Counted from the first letter of the stretch, positions 20,470 through 30,212 are shown. The stretch is 58,073 bases of DNA from an uncultured bacterium (GCA_937943575.1 CALEAV010000048.1:1-58073), one strand, 5' to 3'. The notes: generated from the sequence alone by a model not told the origin. Numbers and translations: made by a program.

Positions 20470-20605
20470 GGCCTGAGCACTTTCCTGGGCCGCCGGGAAG
20501 AGGGCAAAGGGAGCCCCCCGGCCCGGCAGTCGCCCTGATTATCCGCCAGCCGGGCCGGAAGCGCAAGCCTGGGGCGGCACACCCCCGCCCCGGGCGGGCC
20601 AGGCC

Positions 20606-21196
20606 TCAGTCGGCGAAGCGCTCCGGAAACAGGAGATAATCCACCAGGTCGCAGAGCACATGCCCGATGGTGATGTGCACCTCCTGGATGCGGGGGGTGT
20701 TCCGGGAAGGCACCACGATGGCCAGCTCCGCCGCCTTGGCCACCGGGCCGCCGTCCCCGCCGCTCAGGGCCAGGGTGGCCAGCCCCAGCTCCCGGGCCGC
20801 CACAAGCGCCGCCACCACGTTGGGGGAAGAGCCGCTGGTGCTCAGGCCCACCGCCGCATCCCCGGGCCGCCCCAAGGCCCGCACCTGCTTGGCAAAGACC
20901 TCCCGGAAATCGTAGTCGTTGGCCACCGCGGTGAGGATGGAGGTGTCGGTGGTCAGGGCCACCGCCGCCAGGGGCGGACGCTCCACCTGGAAGCGGTTGA
21001 CGAACTCCGCCGCCAGGTGCTGGGCGTCGGCGGCGCTGCCGCCGTTGCCGAAGAGCAGGATCTTGCCGCCGGCCCTCAGGGTGTCCGCCAGCAGCCGGGC
21101 GGCGGCGATGACCTGCTCGCCCTGCTCCGCCACCAGCCGCTTTTTGACTTGCACCGCCTCCGCCACCGCCTCGGCCAACCGGTTCAGCAGGGGCAT
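20606..21196 (-). CDS. gmhA: Phosphoheptose isomerase
   Basis: A 196-residue SIS-domain isomerase converting sedoheptulose 7-phosphate to heptose 7-phosphate, the first step to ADP-heptose for LPS. Marks are GGKILLFGNGGSAADAQHLAAEFVNRF split over the N-terminal half, then LTTDTSILTAVANDY, GLSTSGSSPNVVAAL and the end IQEVHITIGHVLCDLVD. The ATG at 21196 has GAGGAAGGGAG upstream; longer open frame belongs to the GH57 gene's shadow. It follows that gene by 20 bases. The LPS heptosyltransferase-like gene at 54208 would use the product. Confidence 0.95.
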   Translation of the reverse strand: MPLLNRLAEAVAEAVQVKKRLVAEQGEQVIAAARLLADTLRAGGKILLFGNGGSAADAQHLAAEFVNRFQVERPPLAAVALTTDTSILTAVANDYDFREVFAKQVRALGRPGDAAVGLSTSGSSPNVVAALVAARELGLATLALSGGDGGPVAKAAELAIVVPSRNTPRIQEVHITIGHVLCDLVDYLLFPERFAD

Positions 21197-21216
21197 CTCC
21201 CTTCCTCCTCGCCTCT

Positions 21217-23733
21217 TCAGGCCAACAGCCTGAGATACCTGGTCGGGCTGAAGCCCAGGGAGCCGGCCAGGCTCACCAGCAGTTCGGCCAGCCGGCGGGC
21301 TTCCGGATCCCTGGGCGCCCGGGCCGCCAGGGGCGGAAAGTGCTCCTCCATGAGATAGAAAAAGAAGTTCTGGGGCTCCCGCAGGTCCAGCTGGATGGGG
21401 ATGCGGCCCACCAGCTCCAGGAACTCCTTGAGCCGGCCGGCGGTCTCCAAAGAGAGGCGGCCCGCCAGCTCCTGGAGGTGGCGTTCCAGAATGCGGAAGA
21501 GGATGCGGCCGCCTTCCCGGGTCTCCAGCTTCAGGTGCAGAAGCGACGCCTCGGCGACGATGGCCGCCACCTCCTCCGAGGCGGGCAGGAGCCAAGGCTC
21601 CGGCTCCAGCTTGCGCAGGGCCAGCACCAGGCGGCGGTTGAGGGCGATCTCCCCCAGGGCCCGGTAGAGCCGGGGGAGCGCCAAATTCTCCGCGGCCATG
21701 GCCTCCAGCAGGGCCCGGGCCTCCTCAAAGAGGTGCATCACCTGCCCCACCGCCTCCTCCTGGTTGGGGGCCAGCAGGTCCTGGAAGATCTCCTGCTTCT
21801 CCTCCCGGAAGACGTCATGCACGGTGAAGTAATCGCCCCCCAGGCGGCGGGCCATGAGCGGCACCAGGTCCTCCGGAGCGGTCTTCAGCACCTGGAAGAG
21901 CTCCTGCCTCAGGGCGGCGAACTCCCGGGGCTCCGGCTGCCGGAGCACCTGGGTGCGGTAGAGGTAACTCCCGAGATGAACAGTGAAAAAGGCCATCTCC
22001 TGGGAGGCCCGGGTGATGCCCGAGGTGACGGTGAGGCGGCCGGCGGCCAGGGCCAGGGAGGCGTGGCTCTCCACCTCCAGCTCCCGGGGCTCCACCCGGA
22101 AATGGTAGATGGAGGTGGGGCACTGCCGCTCCCGGGCCTTGAGCCAGGAGATGACCCAGTGGTTGACGATCTTGGGGAAGTCCACCACCGCCGGGCGGAT
22201 GCGCCGCTCGTAGAGGCGGCGGCCATTGCCCTCCTCCGGCCGGTTGCTCACCGCCCGCTCCAGCCGGGCCAGGAAGGGCTCCTCCAGCTCCGCAGTGGTG
22301 AAATACTGCCCCAACTGCAGGGCCCGGGCGGCGTATTTCAGCACCTGCAGGGTCTCCAGTCCCGCCAGATCGGCGAAGAACCAGCCGCAGCTGGTGAACA
22401 TGAGCAGGGCGTGGCGCTGCATCTCCAGGAGGCGCAAGGCCGGCACCCACTGCTCGGGGGAGAGCCCCGGCACCCCGTGGCGGGCGAAGAAGGCCTCCAG
22501 GGTCTCGGGGGTGCGGTTCAAGATGACCTCAATGTAGTCGTTGCGGGCCGCCCAGGGGTCCTTCAGATACCTGGACCCTGCGGTCTCGAAGATCTCCGCC
22601 AGGCGCTCATTGAGAAAATCGAAGGCCTCCCGCAAGGGGGCCCGCCAGCGCTGCTGCCAGTGGGGAAGGCCGCCGGTGCTGCAGCCGCAGTCCCCCCGCC
22701 AGCGCTCCACCCCGTGGGGGCAGCTCCAGGAGCTGCCGGCGCCGTCGGGCCCCAGGGAGAGCTCCACCATCATGGTGGGCGGCGCCAGTTTGAGGAAGCT
22801 GGCGTAGTTGGTGACCTGGAAGCCCCTCTGGGGCAGGGCCTCGGTCAGGGTGTGGGCCAGGGCCAGCTCGCCGAATTTCTTGTGATGGCCATAGTTTTCG
22901 CCGTCGGTGGCCACATGCAAAAGCTGGGGCCGGGGGAGGGCGGGGTTGAAGCGGGCCGTCAGGCGCGCCGCCAGACGGTAGCTGTCCACCAGCAGGTCCC
23001 CGAAGCTGATCTCCGAGGCCACCTGGCCGTCGTAAAAAAAGACGTCGAGGTAATTGCGCCGGCCGGGCTCGCCGGTGCCCTCCGGGAGGAAGCAGCGGTA
23101 CGGCTGGGTGGTGTCCAGGGTCTCGCCGCTGACCGTCTGCCAGGGGCCGCCGCTCAGGGGCCGGACCCTCCGGGCCTGATAGGGGGAGAGGATCACATAC
23201 TTCAGGCCGTGGGCCGCCAGGTCGGCCAGGGTGGGGTAGTTCACCGCGGTCTCCGGCAGCCACAGGGCCTCGGCCGGGCGCCCGAAGCGGTGCTCGAAGT
23301 CCTTAAGCCCCCAGATGATCTCGGTCTGGCGGTCCCGGGGGGTGGCCAGGGGCAGGATGGCGTGGTTGTAGGCCTGGGCGATGGCGTTGCCGTGCCCCAG
23401 GCGGGCGCGGCTGGCGTGGTCGGCGGCCGCCAGGCGCCGATAAGTTACCGGGGCGTGGGCCGCCAGCCAGGAGAGCAGGGTGGGCCCAAAGTTAAAACTG
23501 AGATGCTCGTAATTGTTGACGATGTTGAGGATGCGCCCCTGGCCGTCATAGACCCGGGCGCAGGTGTTGGGGGTGTAGCATTCAAAGGCGATGCGCTCGT
23601 TCCAGTCGTGGAAGGGCTGGGCCCCCGCCTCCTCCTCGATCTCCTCGATCCAGGGGTTTTCCCGGGGCGGCTGGTAGAAGTGGCCGTGGATGACCACGTA
23701 ACCCTGGGCGCGTCTGGGTGCGGGGGAGTCCAT
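21217..23733 (-). CDS. Glycoside hydrolase family 57 protein with DUF3536
   Basis: An 838-residue protein of the GH57 superfamily. The N-terminus VVIHGHFYQPPRENPW is the classic first GH57 motif, followed by the segments NNYEHLSFNFGPTLL, GHGNAIAQAYNHAILPLA, WLPETAVN (the Glu region) and ATDGENYGHHKKFGE (the catalytic Asp region). The C-terminal half is DUF3536-like. Such proteins act on alpha-glucans or related sugars in the cytoplasm; no signal peptide is seen. The start ATG at 23733 is only weakly supported by a ribosome site. It likely forms an operon with gmhA. Confidence 0.9.
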   Translation of the reverse strand: MDSPAPRRAQGYVVIHGHFYQPPRENPWIEEIEEEAGAQPFHDWNERIAFECYTPNTCARVYDGQGRILNIVNNYEHLSFNFGPTLLSWLAAHAPVTYRRLAAADHASRARLGHGNAIAQAYNHAILPLATPRDRQTEIIWGLKDFEHRFGRPAEALWLPETAVNYPTLADLAAHGLKYVILSPYQARRVRPLSGGPWQTVSGETLDTTQPYRCFLPEGTGEPGRRNYLDVFFYDGQVASEISFGDLLVDSYRLAARLTARFNPALPRPQLLHVATDGENYGHHKKFGELALAHTLTEALPQRGFQVTNYASFLKLAPPTMMVELSLGPDGAGSSWSCPHGVERWRGDCGCSTGGLPHWQQRWRAPLREAFDFLNERLAEIFETAGSRYLKDPWAARNDYIEVILNRTPETLEAFFARHGVPGLSPEQWVPALRLLEMQRHALLMFTSCGWFFADLAGLETLQVLKYAARALQLGQYFTTAELEEPFLARLERAVSNRPEEGNGRRLYERRIRPAVVDFPKIVNHWVISWLKARERQCPTSIYHFRVEPRELEVESHASLALAAGRLTVTSGITRASQEMAFFTVHLGSYLYRTQVLRQPEPREFAALRQELFQVLKTAPEDLVPLMARRLGGDYFTVHDVFREEKQEIFQDLLAPNQEEAVGQVMHLFEEARALLEAMAAENLALPRLYRALGEIALNRRLVLALRKLEPEPWLLPASEEVAAIVAEASLLHLKLETREGGRILFRILERHLQELAGRLSLETAGRLKEFLELVGRIPIQLDLREPQNFFFYLMEEHFPPLAARAPRDPEARRLAELLVSLAGSLGFSPTRYLRLLA

Positions 23734-24083
23734 GCCTGGGTCAGCGATTTTTCTTATGAGGCCTGTGGGCCGGTCCCTTGAGGACCTGCCCGGGTCCTCC
23801 CCTGAAAGGGGCGGAGAGGCCGGAGGGCAGGGGCAGGGGCCGCCGGCGGCTCTCCTCCTCTCCCCAAAATCCCCCTGGGAACAGGCACATGTTAATGCGG
23901 CCGCCGCCCCCTGTCAACCGCCGGCCCCAGGACAAAACCGGCGGGAAGGACTGTGGCGGGGGAAAGGCCAGGGGCGGGGGGCATTTGGCGCTCACCCTCC
24001 CCTGCGCCCCCGGTGAGGGGCACGGGCCGCCGCTCCCCGGCCCCCTCTCCTGAGGGGCGGGCGCCGGCCAGGGCACTTGGCGG
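23734..24083. other. Gene-free stretch between divergent GH57 and rplU genes
   Basis: About 350 bases, GC-rich with several short inverted repeats such as CCCGGGTCCTCCCC/GGGG. I see no gene. Its right end carries the rplU promoter. Confidence 0.5.
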
Positions 24084-24111
24084 TTGACAGACCGGCAGAA
24101 TTTTATAATAT
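24084..24111 (+). promoter_or_regulatory. Sigma-70-type promoter for rplU-rpmA-obgE
   Basis: TTGACA (24084-24089) followed by an AT-rich block with TATAAT (24104-24109, 14-base spacer) and overlapping TAATAT (24106-24111, 16-base spacer, more likely used). It lies about 33 bases before the rplU start in otherwise GC-rich sequence. Confidence 0.7.
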
Positions 24112-24143
24112 TGAATGGTTTATTTCGGCCAAGGAGGCGATCT

Positions 24144-24455
24144 GTGTACGCCATCATCCAGACCGGCGGCAAACAATACCGGGTCTCCCCGGGCAATGTG
24201 CTGAGGGTGGAGCGGCTTCCGGGCCTCAGGGGCGAGGAGGTCATCCTGGACCAGGTGCTTTTGGTGGCCGACGGCCAGGAGATCCGGGTGGGCCAGCCCC
24301 TGGTGCCCAACGCCCAGGTAAAGGCCGCCATTCACCATCAGGGCCGGGCCAAGAAAATCCTGGTCTTCAAGAAAAAGCGGCGCAAGAACTACCGGCGCAA
24401 ACGCGGCCACCGGCAGCTTTATACGGCTCTGGAAATCAAAGAAATTATTGTGTAA
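24144..24455 (+). CDS. rplU: 50S ribosomal protein L21
   Basis: A 103-residue protein beginning YAIIQTGGKQYRV after a GTG start, exactly the family length. The GTG at 24144 has AAGGAGG with 6-base spacing; the open frame extends further upstream over the promoter. Later marks are GQEIRVGQPLV and KKRRKNYRRKRGHRQ. It binds 23S rRNA near domain VI and depends on L20. First gene of the usual rplU-rpmA-obgE cluster. Confidence 0.97.
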   Translation: MYAIIQTGGKQYRVSPGNVLRVERLPGLRGEEVILDQVLLVADGQEIRVGQPLVPNAQVKAAIHHQGRAKKILVFKKKRRKNYRRKRGHRQLYTALEIKEIIV

Positions 24456-24583
24456 AATAAGAAGGCCCGGCAGACGGGAAATCCGACGCCGGTCCCCTTA
24501 ATCCCGTCCTGGGGGAGCGGCTCCGGGAGAGAGGGCGGGGGCCCACCGCCCCTGATCCTCCCTTCCGCACAGGAGTGACGGCC

Positions 24584-24841
24584 ATGGCACACAAGAAGGC
24601 AGGCGGCAGTTCCAGAAACGGCCGGGACAGCGCCGGCAAGCGCCGGGGCGTGAAGCGCTTCGCCGGCCAGCAGGTGAAAGCCGGCAACATCCTGGTGCGG
24701 CAGTGCGGCACCAAAATCCACCCCGGCGTCAACGTGGGCATGGGCAAGGATTTCACCCTCTTTGCCAAGGTGGACGGCGTGGTGGTCTTTGAAACCTTCG
24801 GCAAAGACAAGAAGCGGGTCAGCGTCCAGCCCCTGACGTGA
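24584..24841 (+). CDS. rpmA: 50S ribosomal protein L27
   Basis: An 85-residue protein starting [16 protein letters not shown], the universal L27 start, followed by [19 protein letters not shown] and [14 protein letters not shown]. The N-terminal tail reaches the peptidyl-transferase centre. AGGAG lies 8 bases before the ATG at 24584; an in-frame ATG three codons earlier is less likely. No N-terminal cleavage extension of the Firmicute kind is present. Its stop overlaps the obgE start (GTGA, 24838-24841). Confidence 0.97.
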   Translation: MAHKKAGGSSRNGRDSAGKRRGVKRFAGQQVKAGNILVRQCGTKIHPGVNVGMGKDFTLFAKVDGVVVFETFGKDKKRVSVQPLT

Positions 24842-25893
24842 GCGTCTTCCACGATGAGGCGGAGATCATCGTCCGGGCCGGAGCGGGCGGCGCCGGTTGC
24901 GTGAGTTTCCAGCGGGCGCCCCACCGGCCCCGGGGCCGCCCCGACGGCGGCAACGGCGGCGCCGGCGGCGATGTCTATCTCGAAGCCTCCCCCCACTGTC
25001 GCACCCTGGTCCACTTCCAAAGGCGGCGCTTCTTCCGGGCGGAAAACGGCCGGCCCGGCGAGGGGGGGGACCGCCAGGGCAGAAACGGCGTCCCCCTCGT
25101 CATCCCGGTGCCCCTGGGCACCCTGGTCTATGACGCCGAGCGGGGCCGGTTGTTGAAGGAGCTGGTCAGCCCCGGCGAGCGCCTGCTGGTGGCCAGGGGC
25201 GGCCGGGGGGGCAAGGGCAATGCGCATTTCGTCTCCTCCCGGCTGCGCTCCCCCCGCTTCGCCCAGCCCGGGGAACCGGGACAGGAGCGGCGCCTGCGCC
25301 TGGAGCTGAGCCTCTTGGCCGACGTGGGCCTCATCGGCCGCCCCAACGCCGGCAAGACCAGCCTCCTCAAAGCCCTCACCGCCTCCCGGGCCCGGGTGGG
25401 GGCCTTCCCCTTCACCACCCTGACCCCGCAGCTGGGGGCCCTCACCCTGGACCCGGCCCGGGAGCCTCTCATCCTGGCGGAGGTCCCCGGCCTCATCCCC
25501 GGGGCGCACCGGGGCAAGGGTCTGGGACTGCGGTTTTTGCGGCACCTGAAGCGCACCCGGCTGTTGTGGCAGGTGGTGGATGCCACCGACATAGACCCGG
25601 ACCGGCCTCTTACGGCCCTGGAGCCGGTGGAGGCGGAGATGCGGGCCTACGACCCGCAGCTTCTGACCCGCCCCCGCTGGGTCATCCTCACCAAGACCGA
25701 CCTGCTGCCGCCGGATTACCCCCTGGAGGCGGTGCTGAAGGCCCTGGAGGGGGCGGGCTTCCCCGCCTTCCCGGTCTCGGCGCTGACCGGGGACGGCCTT
25801 CCGGCACTGAAGGCGGCCCTGACGGCCGCCGCCGGCCGGAGCGCTCTGGAGCCCCCGCCGCCACGGGAGGCCGCTCCCCCGCCCTCCGCCTGA
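24838..25893 (+). CDS. obgE: GTPase Obg
   Basis: A 351-residue ribosome-assembly GTPase. The Gly-rich Obg fold covers residues 1-158 ([42 protein letters not shown]). The G domain has the P-loop GRPNAGKTS at 167-175, TTLTP at 193-197, and a G3 box reading AEVPGL (214-219), where the usual Asp is Glu. TKTDLL and SALTG are G4 and G5. There is no C-terminal OCT domain, as in many proteobacteria. Start is a GTG overlapping the rpmA stop, so the pair is coupled. Confidence 0.95.
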   Translation: MSVFHDEAEIIVRAGAGGAGCVSFQRAPHRPRGRPDGGNGGAGGDVYLEASPHCRTLVHFQRRRFFRAENGRPGEGGDRQGRNGVPLVIPVPLGTLVYDAERGRLLKELVSPGERLLVARGGRGGKGNAHFVSSRLRSPRFAQPGEPGQERRLRLELSLLADVGLIGRPNAGKTSLLKALTASRARVGAFPFTTLTPQLGALTLDPAREPLILAEVPGLIPGAHRGKGLGLRFLRHLKRTRLLWQVVDATDIDPDRPLTALEPVEAEMRAYDPQLLTRPRWVILTKTDLLPPDYPLEAVLKALEGAGFPAFPVSALTGDGLPALKAALTAAAGRSALEPPPPREAAPPPSA

Positions 25894-26021
25894 CACCTGC
25901 CGGCCCCCCGCTTCTGCCCTGTCTCTGCCGCCCCCTTTTTCGCCTCCGGCTCTGGAATTGCCCCCGGCGGATGTGATATAGTCAAGGGGAATTCCGGAAA
26001 AAACGGTTATTTCACCCGGTT

Positions 26022-27161
26022 ATGGCAGAAGAGCGCGCCGCCCACCTCGCCAAGGCCAAACGCCTCGTCATCAAGCTGGGGAGCGCCGTGCTTACCGGCC
26101 CCGAGGGGTTGAACGGCCCCCTGATCCAGCGTCTGGCGGGGGAGATCGCCGGGCTCATCCGCCAGGAGCGCCAAGTGGTCCTGGTCTCCTCCGGCGCAGT
26201 GGCGGCGGGGTTGAAAAAGCTGGGCTTAAGCGAGCGCCCCCAGGGCATCCCCCAGGTGCAGGCGGTGGCCGCCGCCGGCCAGAGCATCCTCATGTATGCC
26301 TACGAGGAGGCCTTCGCCCTCTACGGCCTCAAGGTGGCCCAGATCCTCCTCACCCACGACGACCTGGCAGCCCGCACCCGCTTCCTCAATGCCCGAAACA
26401 CCCTCTTTGCCCTCCTGCAGTGGGGGGTGCTGCCGGTCATCAACGAAAACGACACCGTGGCCACCGAGGAGCTCAAGTTCGGGGACAACGACCACCTGGC
26501 GGCCCTCATCTGCAACCTGGTGGCCGCCGACCTTCTCATCCTCCTCACCAACACCGACGGCCTCTACGCCCGGGACCCCCGGGAGGACCCCGCCGCCCCC
26601 CTGCTCCATGTGGTGGACACCAGCGATCCCCGGTTGTTGGCGGCGGCGGGCCGGCGTCCCGGGCGCCTGGGGCGGGGCGGCATGGTGAGCAAGCTGCAGG
26701 CGGTGAAAAAGGCGGCGGGCCTGGGCATCCCCAGCCTCATCGCCAACGGTCTGACTCCCGGGATTCTGCCGGCCATCTTCGCCGGCGAGGAGGTGGGGAC
26801 CTTCTTCCTCCCCCAGGCCCAGAGGATGAAGAGCCGCCAATACTGGCTGGCCTACAACGTCTCCCCCGAGGGGGCCATCCTGGTGGACGAGGGGGCCCGG
26901 GAGGCCCTGGTGCACGCCGGCAAGAGCCTGCTTCCCGCCGGCATCCTGGAGGTCTTCGGGGGCTTCCGCAAAGGCGCGGCGGTGACCCTCCTGGACCCCG
27001 AGGGCCACGCCTTCGCCGTGGGGCTGAGCAACTACTCCAGCCGGGACATCAACCGCATCAAGGGCAAAAAGACCCAGGAGATCGCCCAGGCCCTGGGCCA
27101 CAAGGACTACGACGAGGTCATCCACCGGGACAACCTGGTGGTCTTCCCGGAGTTTGTGTAG
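26022..27161 (+). CDS. proB: Glutamate 5-kinase
   Basis: A 379-residue kinase making glutamyl 5-phosphate, first step of proline synthesis. The amino-acid kinase domain shows RLVIKLGSAVLTG, VVLVSSGAVAAGLKKLG, PVINENDTVATEELKFGDND and LTNTDGLYARDPRED. The C-terminal PUA domain (from about 280) has GAREALVHAGKSLLPAGI and GLSNYSSRDINRIKGKK. Standard length. The partner proA lies 1 kb downstream, after an inserted HEPN/MNT pair. Confidence 0.97.
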   Translation: MAEERAAHLAKAKRLVIKLGSAVLTGPEGLNGPLIQRLAGEIAGLIRQERQVVLVSSGAVAAGLKKLGLSERPQGIPQVQAVAAAGQSILMYAYEEAFALYGLKVAQILLTHDDLAARTRFLNARNTLFALLQWGVLPVINENDTVATEELKFGDNDHLAALICNLVAADLLILLTNTDGLYARDPREDPAAPLLHVVDTSDPRLLAAAGRRPGRLGRGGMVSKLQAVKKAAGLGIPSLIANGLTPGILPAIFAGEEVGTFFLPQAQRMKSRQYWLAYNVSPEGAILVDEGAREALVHAGKSLLPAGILEVFGGFRKGAAVTLLDPEGHAFAVGLSNYSSRDINRIKGKKTQEIAQALGHKDYDEVIHRDNLVVFPEFV

Positions 27162-27199
27162 GGAGGACGGGGACGAGAGAGCCGGGGCTTCCACATTTG

Positions 27200-27312
27200 G
27201 TCGGGGGGGTCATGGGTCACTGACCCCAGCCCTCCCCCCACCCCCGTCCCCTTACAGGGTGGCAGGGGGAGGCCGGGGGTACTGGGGCCTCAGGTCCCTT
27301 TCCCCCGCCTCA
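27200..27312. repeat. GC-rich intergenic hairpin repeat, copy 4
   Basis: Inner palindrome GGGTCACTGACCC flanked by GGGGGGGTC and CCCTCCCCCCACCCCC, then a second module with GGCAGGGGGAGGCCGGGGG. It lies between proB and the HEPN gene, at the left border of the inserted pair. Confidence 0.5.
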
Positions 27313-27355
27313 CAAATACCCAAGGCTACCGTCTTGAGGAGTTGCAGAACCGATC

Positions 27356-27747
27356 ATGGTCACCCGCGCCCGTGCCTGGTTGCATCAGGCTTTCCGGGAC
27401 CTGGAGCAGGCCCGGGATTCCCGGCCGGCCGGCCGCCATGTATGGGCCTGCTTTGCCGCCCAGCAGGCCGCAAAGAAGGCGGGGGAGGCATTGCACCTGC
27501 ATTACGGGCAGGAGCCCTGGGGGCACGTGGTGGCCAGATTGCTGCAAGAGCCGCCAGAAAACCTCCAGGTTCCGGCTGACTCAATCGAGGGGCCAAGGTG
27601 CTGGACAACTTTTACATCCCCACCCGCTATCCCAACAGCCACCCGGCCGGGGCCCCTTTTGAACATTATGGCCCCTTGCAAAGCGAGTTGGCCTTGGCTT
27701 ATGCCCGTGAGATCCTTGACTTCGTCCGTCTTCAGATGGCCGGATAA
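27356..27747 (+). pseudogene. HEPN-domain protein gene with a frameshift (partner of an MNT antitoxin)
   Basis: The first frame reads a HEPN domain (ARAWLHQAFRDLEQARDS, WACFAAQQAAKKAGEAL, GHVVARLLQ). It should continue AKVLDNFYIPTRYPNSHP and end QSELALAYAREILDFVRL, but this continuation lies in another frame up to the TAA at 27745. The break is at the GGGG tract 27589-27592: one extra G would restore a single frame of about 130 residues. This is either a real mutation, a sequencing error in a homopolymer, or slippage. HEPN proteins of HEPN/MNT pairs are RNase toxins or are AMPylated by the MNT partner, encoded 8 bases downstream. Confidence 0.8.
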
Positions 27748-27755
27748 AAAAAACG

Positions 27756-28088
27756 GTGGACCAGGCGGTGCGCCGCTGGGCGAAAAAAGTCTTGCAGCAA
27801 CGCCCCGATGTTCTGCAAATAGGCTACTTCGGGTCCTACGCCCGGGGCGACTGGGGCGTGGGCAGCGACCTGGATGTGGTCATGCGCCTCCACCATTCGG
27901 ACAGGCCCTTTGACCTGCGGGCCGGCGACTGGGATACCCGGAATCTCCTTGTCCCCGCCGATCTCTTGGTCTATCCCCGGGAGGAGTGGGACCTGCTGCA
28001 GAGCCGCCCCCATCCCCCCCGGTTTATGAAGGAAATCGTCTGGCTTAATCAAGCCGGGCAAAGCACGGACGGAAATGAGGCCGGATGA
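27756..28088 (+). CDS. MNT-type nucleotidyltransferase domain protein
   Basis: A 110-residue minimal nucleotidyltransferase. The catalytic motif GSYARGDWGVGSDLDVV has the GS...R and the DxD metal ligands; VPADLLVYPREEWDLL follows. Proteins like this pair with HEPN proteins as a toxin-antitoxin module in which the MNT enzyme adds AMP to the HEPN toxin. The start is a GTG at 27756 just after an A8 run and 8 bases past the HEPN stop. The pair splits proB from proA, which suggests insertion. Confidence 0.88.
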   Translation: MDQAVRRWAKKVLQQRPDVLQIGYFGSYARGDWGVGSDLDVVMRLHHSDRPFDLRAGDWDTRNLLVPADLLVYPREEWDLLQSRPHPPRFMKEIVWLNQAGQSTDGNEAG

Positions 28089-28156
28089 GGGGGTGAGTCC
28101 TCTGGTATCCGGTCGTTTTCCCTTCACCATTCTGCAGCGCATGGTGGGCTGAATTT

Positions 28157-29413
28157 ATGGATATTCCTGCAACAGTAAGAGAGATGGCTGCGGCCGCCCG
28201 GCAGGCGGCCCGGACCCTGGGGAGCCTCTCCCGGGGCGTCAAGGATCAGGTGCTCCTGCGTCTGGCGGACCTCCTCCAGGAGCACAAAGGCACCCTGGAG
28301 GCCGAAAACGCCAAGGACGTGGCCAAGGCCAAGGCCGACGGCCACCCCGCCGCCTTCATCGACCGCCTCACCCTGTCCGACAAGGTCATGGCCGCCATGA
28401 TTCAGGGCTTAAGGGAGGTGGCGGCCCTCCCTGACCCCGTGGGGGAGGTGGTGAAGATGTGGCGGCGCCCCAATGGCCTGTGGGTGGGCCGCATGCGCAT
28501 CCCCCTGGGGGTCATCGGCTTCATCTATGAGTCCCGGCCCAACGTCACGGTGGACGCCGCCGCCCTGTGCCTGAAGAGCGGCAACGCCATCATCCTCAAG
28601 GGCGGCAAGGAGGCCCTGCACTCCAACCTGGCCCTCGCCCGCCTGATGCAGCAGGCCCTGGAGGAGTTCCGCCTGCCGCCGGCGGCGGTGCAGGTCATCC
28701 CCTCGGTGGCCCGGGAGGCCACCCTGGAGCTCCTCCGGCAGGACGAGCTGGTGGACCTCATCATCCCCCGGGGCGGCGAGGGCCTCATCCGCTTCGTGGC
28801 CGAACACTCCCGCATCCCGGTGCTCAAGCATTACAAGGGGGTGTGCCACATCTTTGTGGACGCCTCCGCCGACCTGGACCTGGCCGAAACCGTGTGCTTC
28901 AACGCCAAGGTGCAGCGCCCCGGCGTGTGCAATGCCATGGAGACCCTGCTGGTGCACCAGGAGATCGCGCCCGCCTTCATCCCCCGCATGCACGCCCGCT
29001 TCCGGGAGGCGGGGGTGGAACTCCGGGGCTGCCCCCTCACCCAAAAGCTCGACCCCCAGGTCAAGCCTGCCGCGGAGAGCGACTGGGGGCAGGAATTTTT
29101 GGACCTCATCCTGGCCGTCAGGGTGGTGCCGGACCTGGATGCCGCTTTGGAGCACATCGCCCGCTACAGCTCCAACCACACCGAGGCCATCCTCACCCGG
29201 GACTACGACCACGCCCAGCGGTTCCTCCGGGAGGTGGACTCCTCGGTGGTGCTGGTGAACGCCTCCACCCGCTTCAACGACGGCGGGGAGCTGGGATTGG
29301 GCGCCGAAATCGGCATCAGCACCAGCAAACTCCACGCCTTCGGCCCCATGGGCCTGGAGGAGCTCACCACCACCAAATTCATCGTCTACGGCAACGGTCA
29401 GGTGAGAACCTGA
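28157..29413 (+). CDS. proA: Gamma-glutamyl phosphate reductase
   Basis: A 418-residue aldehyde-dehydrogenase-type reductase, second step of proline synthesis. Marks are [57 protein letters not shown] and the catalytic Cys region [28 protein letters not shown] is the typical end. Standard length; start ATG at 28157. Originally adjacent to proB in many bacteria. Confidence 0.97.
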   Translation: MDIPATVREMAAAARQAARTLGSLSRGVKDQVLLRLADLLQEHKGTLEAENAKDVAKAKADGHPAAFIDRLTLSDKVMAAMIQGLREVAALPDPVGEVVKMWRRPNGLWVGRMRIPLGVIGFIYESRPNVTVDAAALCLKSGNAIILKGGKEALHSNLALARLMQQALEEFRLPPAAVQVIPSVAREATLELLRQDELVDLIIPRGGEGLIRFVAEHSRIPVLKHYKGVCHIFVDASADLDLAETVCFNAKVQRPGVCNAMETLLVHQEIAPAFIPRMHARFREAGVELRGCPLTQKLDPQVKPAAESDWGQEFLDLILAVRVVPDLDAALEHIARYSSNHTEAILTRDYDHAQRFLREVDSSVVLVNASTRFNDGGELGLGAEIGISTSKLHAFGPMGLEELTTTKFIVYGNGQVRT

Positions 29414-29468
29414 AAGCGAAGGAGGACACAGGGGCCACCGGCCCCAGCCCTCCCCTCAAGGCAACCCG

Positions 29469-30128
29469 ATGGCACGGAAACTGACACGTCTGGGGCTCTT
29501 TGGGGGGACGTTCAATCCCATCCATTATGGGCATCTGCGGGCCGGGGAGGAGGTGGCGGAGGGCCTCAGGCTGGATGCCCTGTGGTTTGTGCCCGCCGCC
29601 GTGCCGCCTCACAAGGCGCCGGCGGACCTCACCCCCTTTGAGGTGCGCCTGGCCATGACCAAGCTGGCGGTGGGGCGCCACCCCAGGCTCCAGGTCTCCG
29701 ATATCGAGGGCCGGCGGCCGGGAAAGTCCTATTCGGTGGAGACCTTGCGCCTCCTCCGGGCGGAGCTGGGGGCCGACACCGAGCTCTTTTTCGTGGTGGG
29801 GCTGGACGCCATCCTGGAGATCCAGACCTGGAAGGATTACCGGGAGCTCTTCACCCTGTGCCACTTCGTGGTCCTGGACCGGCCCGGGTTCCCCCGGGAG
29901 GAGGTGGGGGTGGTGCTGCGCCGGGAGGTGCACCCGGACTTCAGGGAACTGGCGGATGGCCAGGGCTTTGAGCACCCCTCGGGCTGCCGGGTGCTGTGGT
30001 GGCCCACCACCCTCCTGGACATCTCCGCCACCCGCATCCGGGCCCTGGTGCGGGCCGGCCGCTCCATCCGCTTTCTCTTGCCCGAGGGGGTACGGAGATT
30101 TATACTGAAAAACAAATTGTATCGCTAA
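29469..30128 (+). CDS. nadD: Nicotinate-nucleotide adenylyltransferase
   Basis: A 219-residue NAD biosynthesis enzyme making deamido-NAD. The N-terminal GLFGGTFNPIHYGHLRAGEE has the GGTFxPxHxGH motif. VPAAVPPHK, then LFFVVGLDAILEIQTWKDY and the C-terminal DISATRIRALVRAG (the SSTxIR-like motif) complete it. Start ATG at 29469, 55 bases after proA. It precedes rsfS, the usual proA-nadD-rsfS order. Confidence 0.96.
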   Translation: MARKLTRLGLFGGTFNPIHYGHLRAGEEVAEGLRLDALWFVPAAVPPHKAPADLTPFEVRLAMTKLAVGRHPRLQVSDIEGRRPGKSYSVETLRLLRAELGADTELFFVVGLDAILEIQTWKDYRELFTLCHFVVLDRPGFPREEVGVVLRREVHPDFRELADGQGFEHPSGCRVLWWPTTLLDISATRIRALVRAGRSIRFLLPEGVRRFILKNKLYR

Positions 30129-30212
30129 GGTAGGCGGCGCCCGGCTGTCGCCACGGCGCCCGGGAGTGACGAGACGCACGCCCCGGTCCCTTCTCCCCTG
30201 CCCGAGGATCTG

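Noticed and set aside
25958-25982. Possible promoter before proB (TTGCCC ... TATAGT)
   Set aside because: The spacer is only 13 bases, too short for a sigma-70 promoter.
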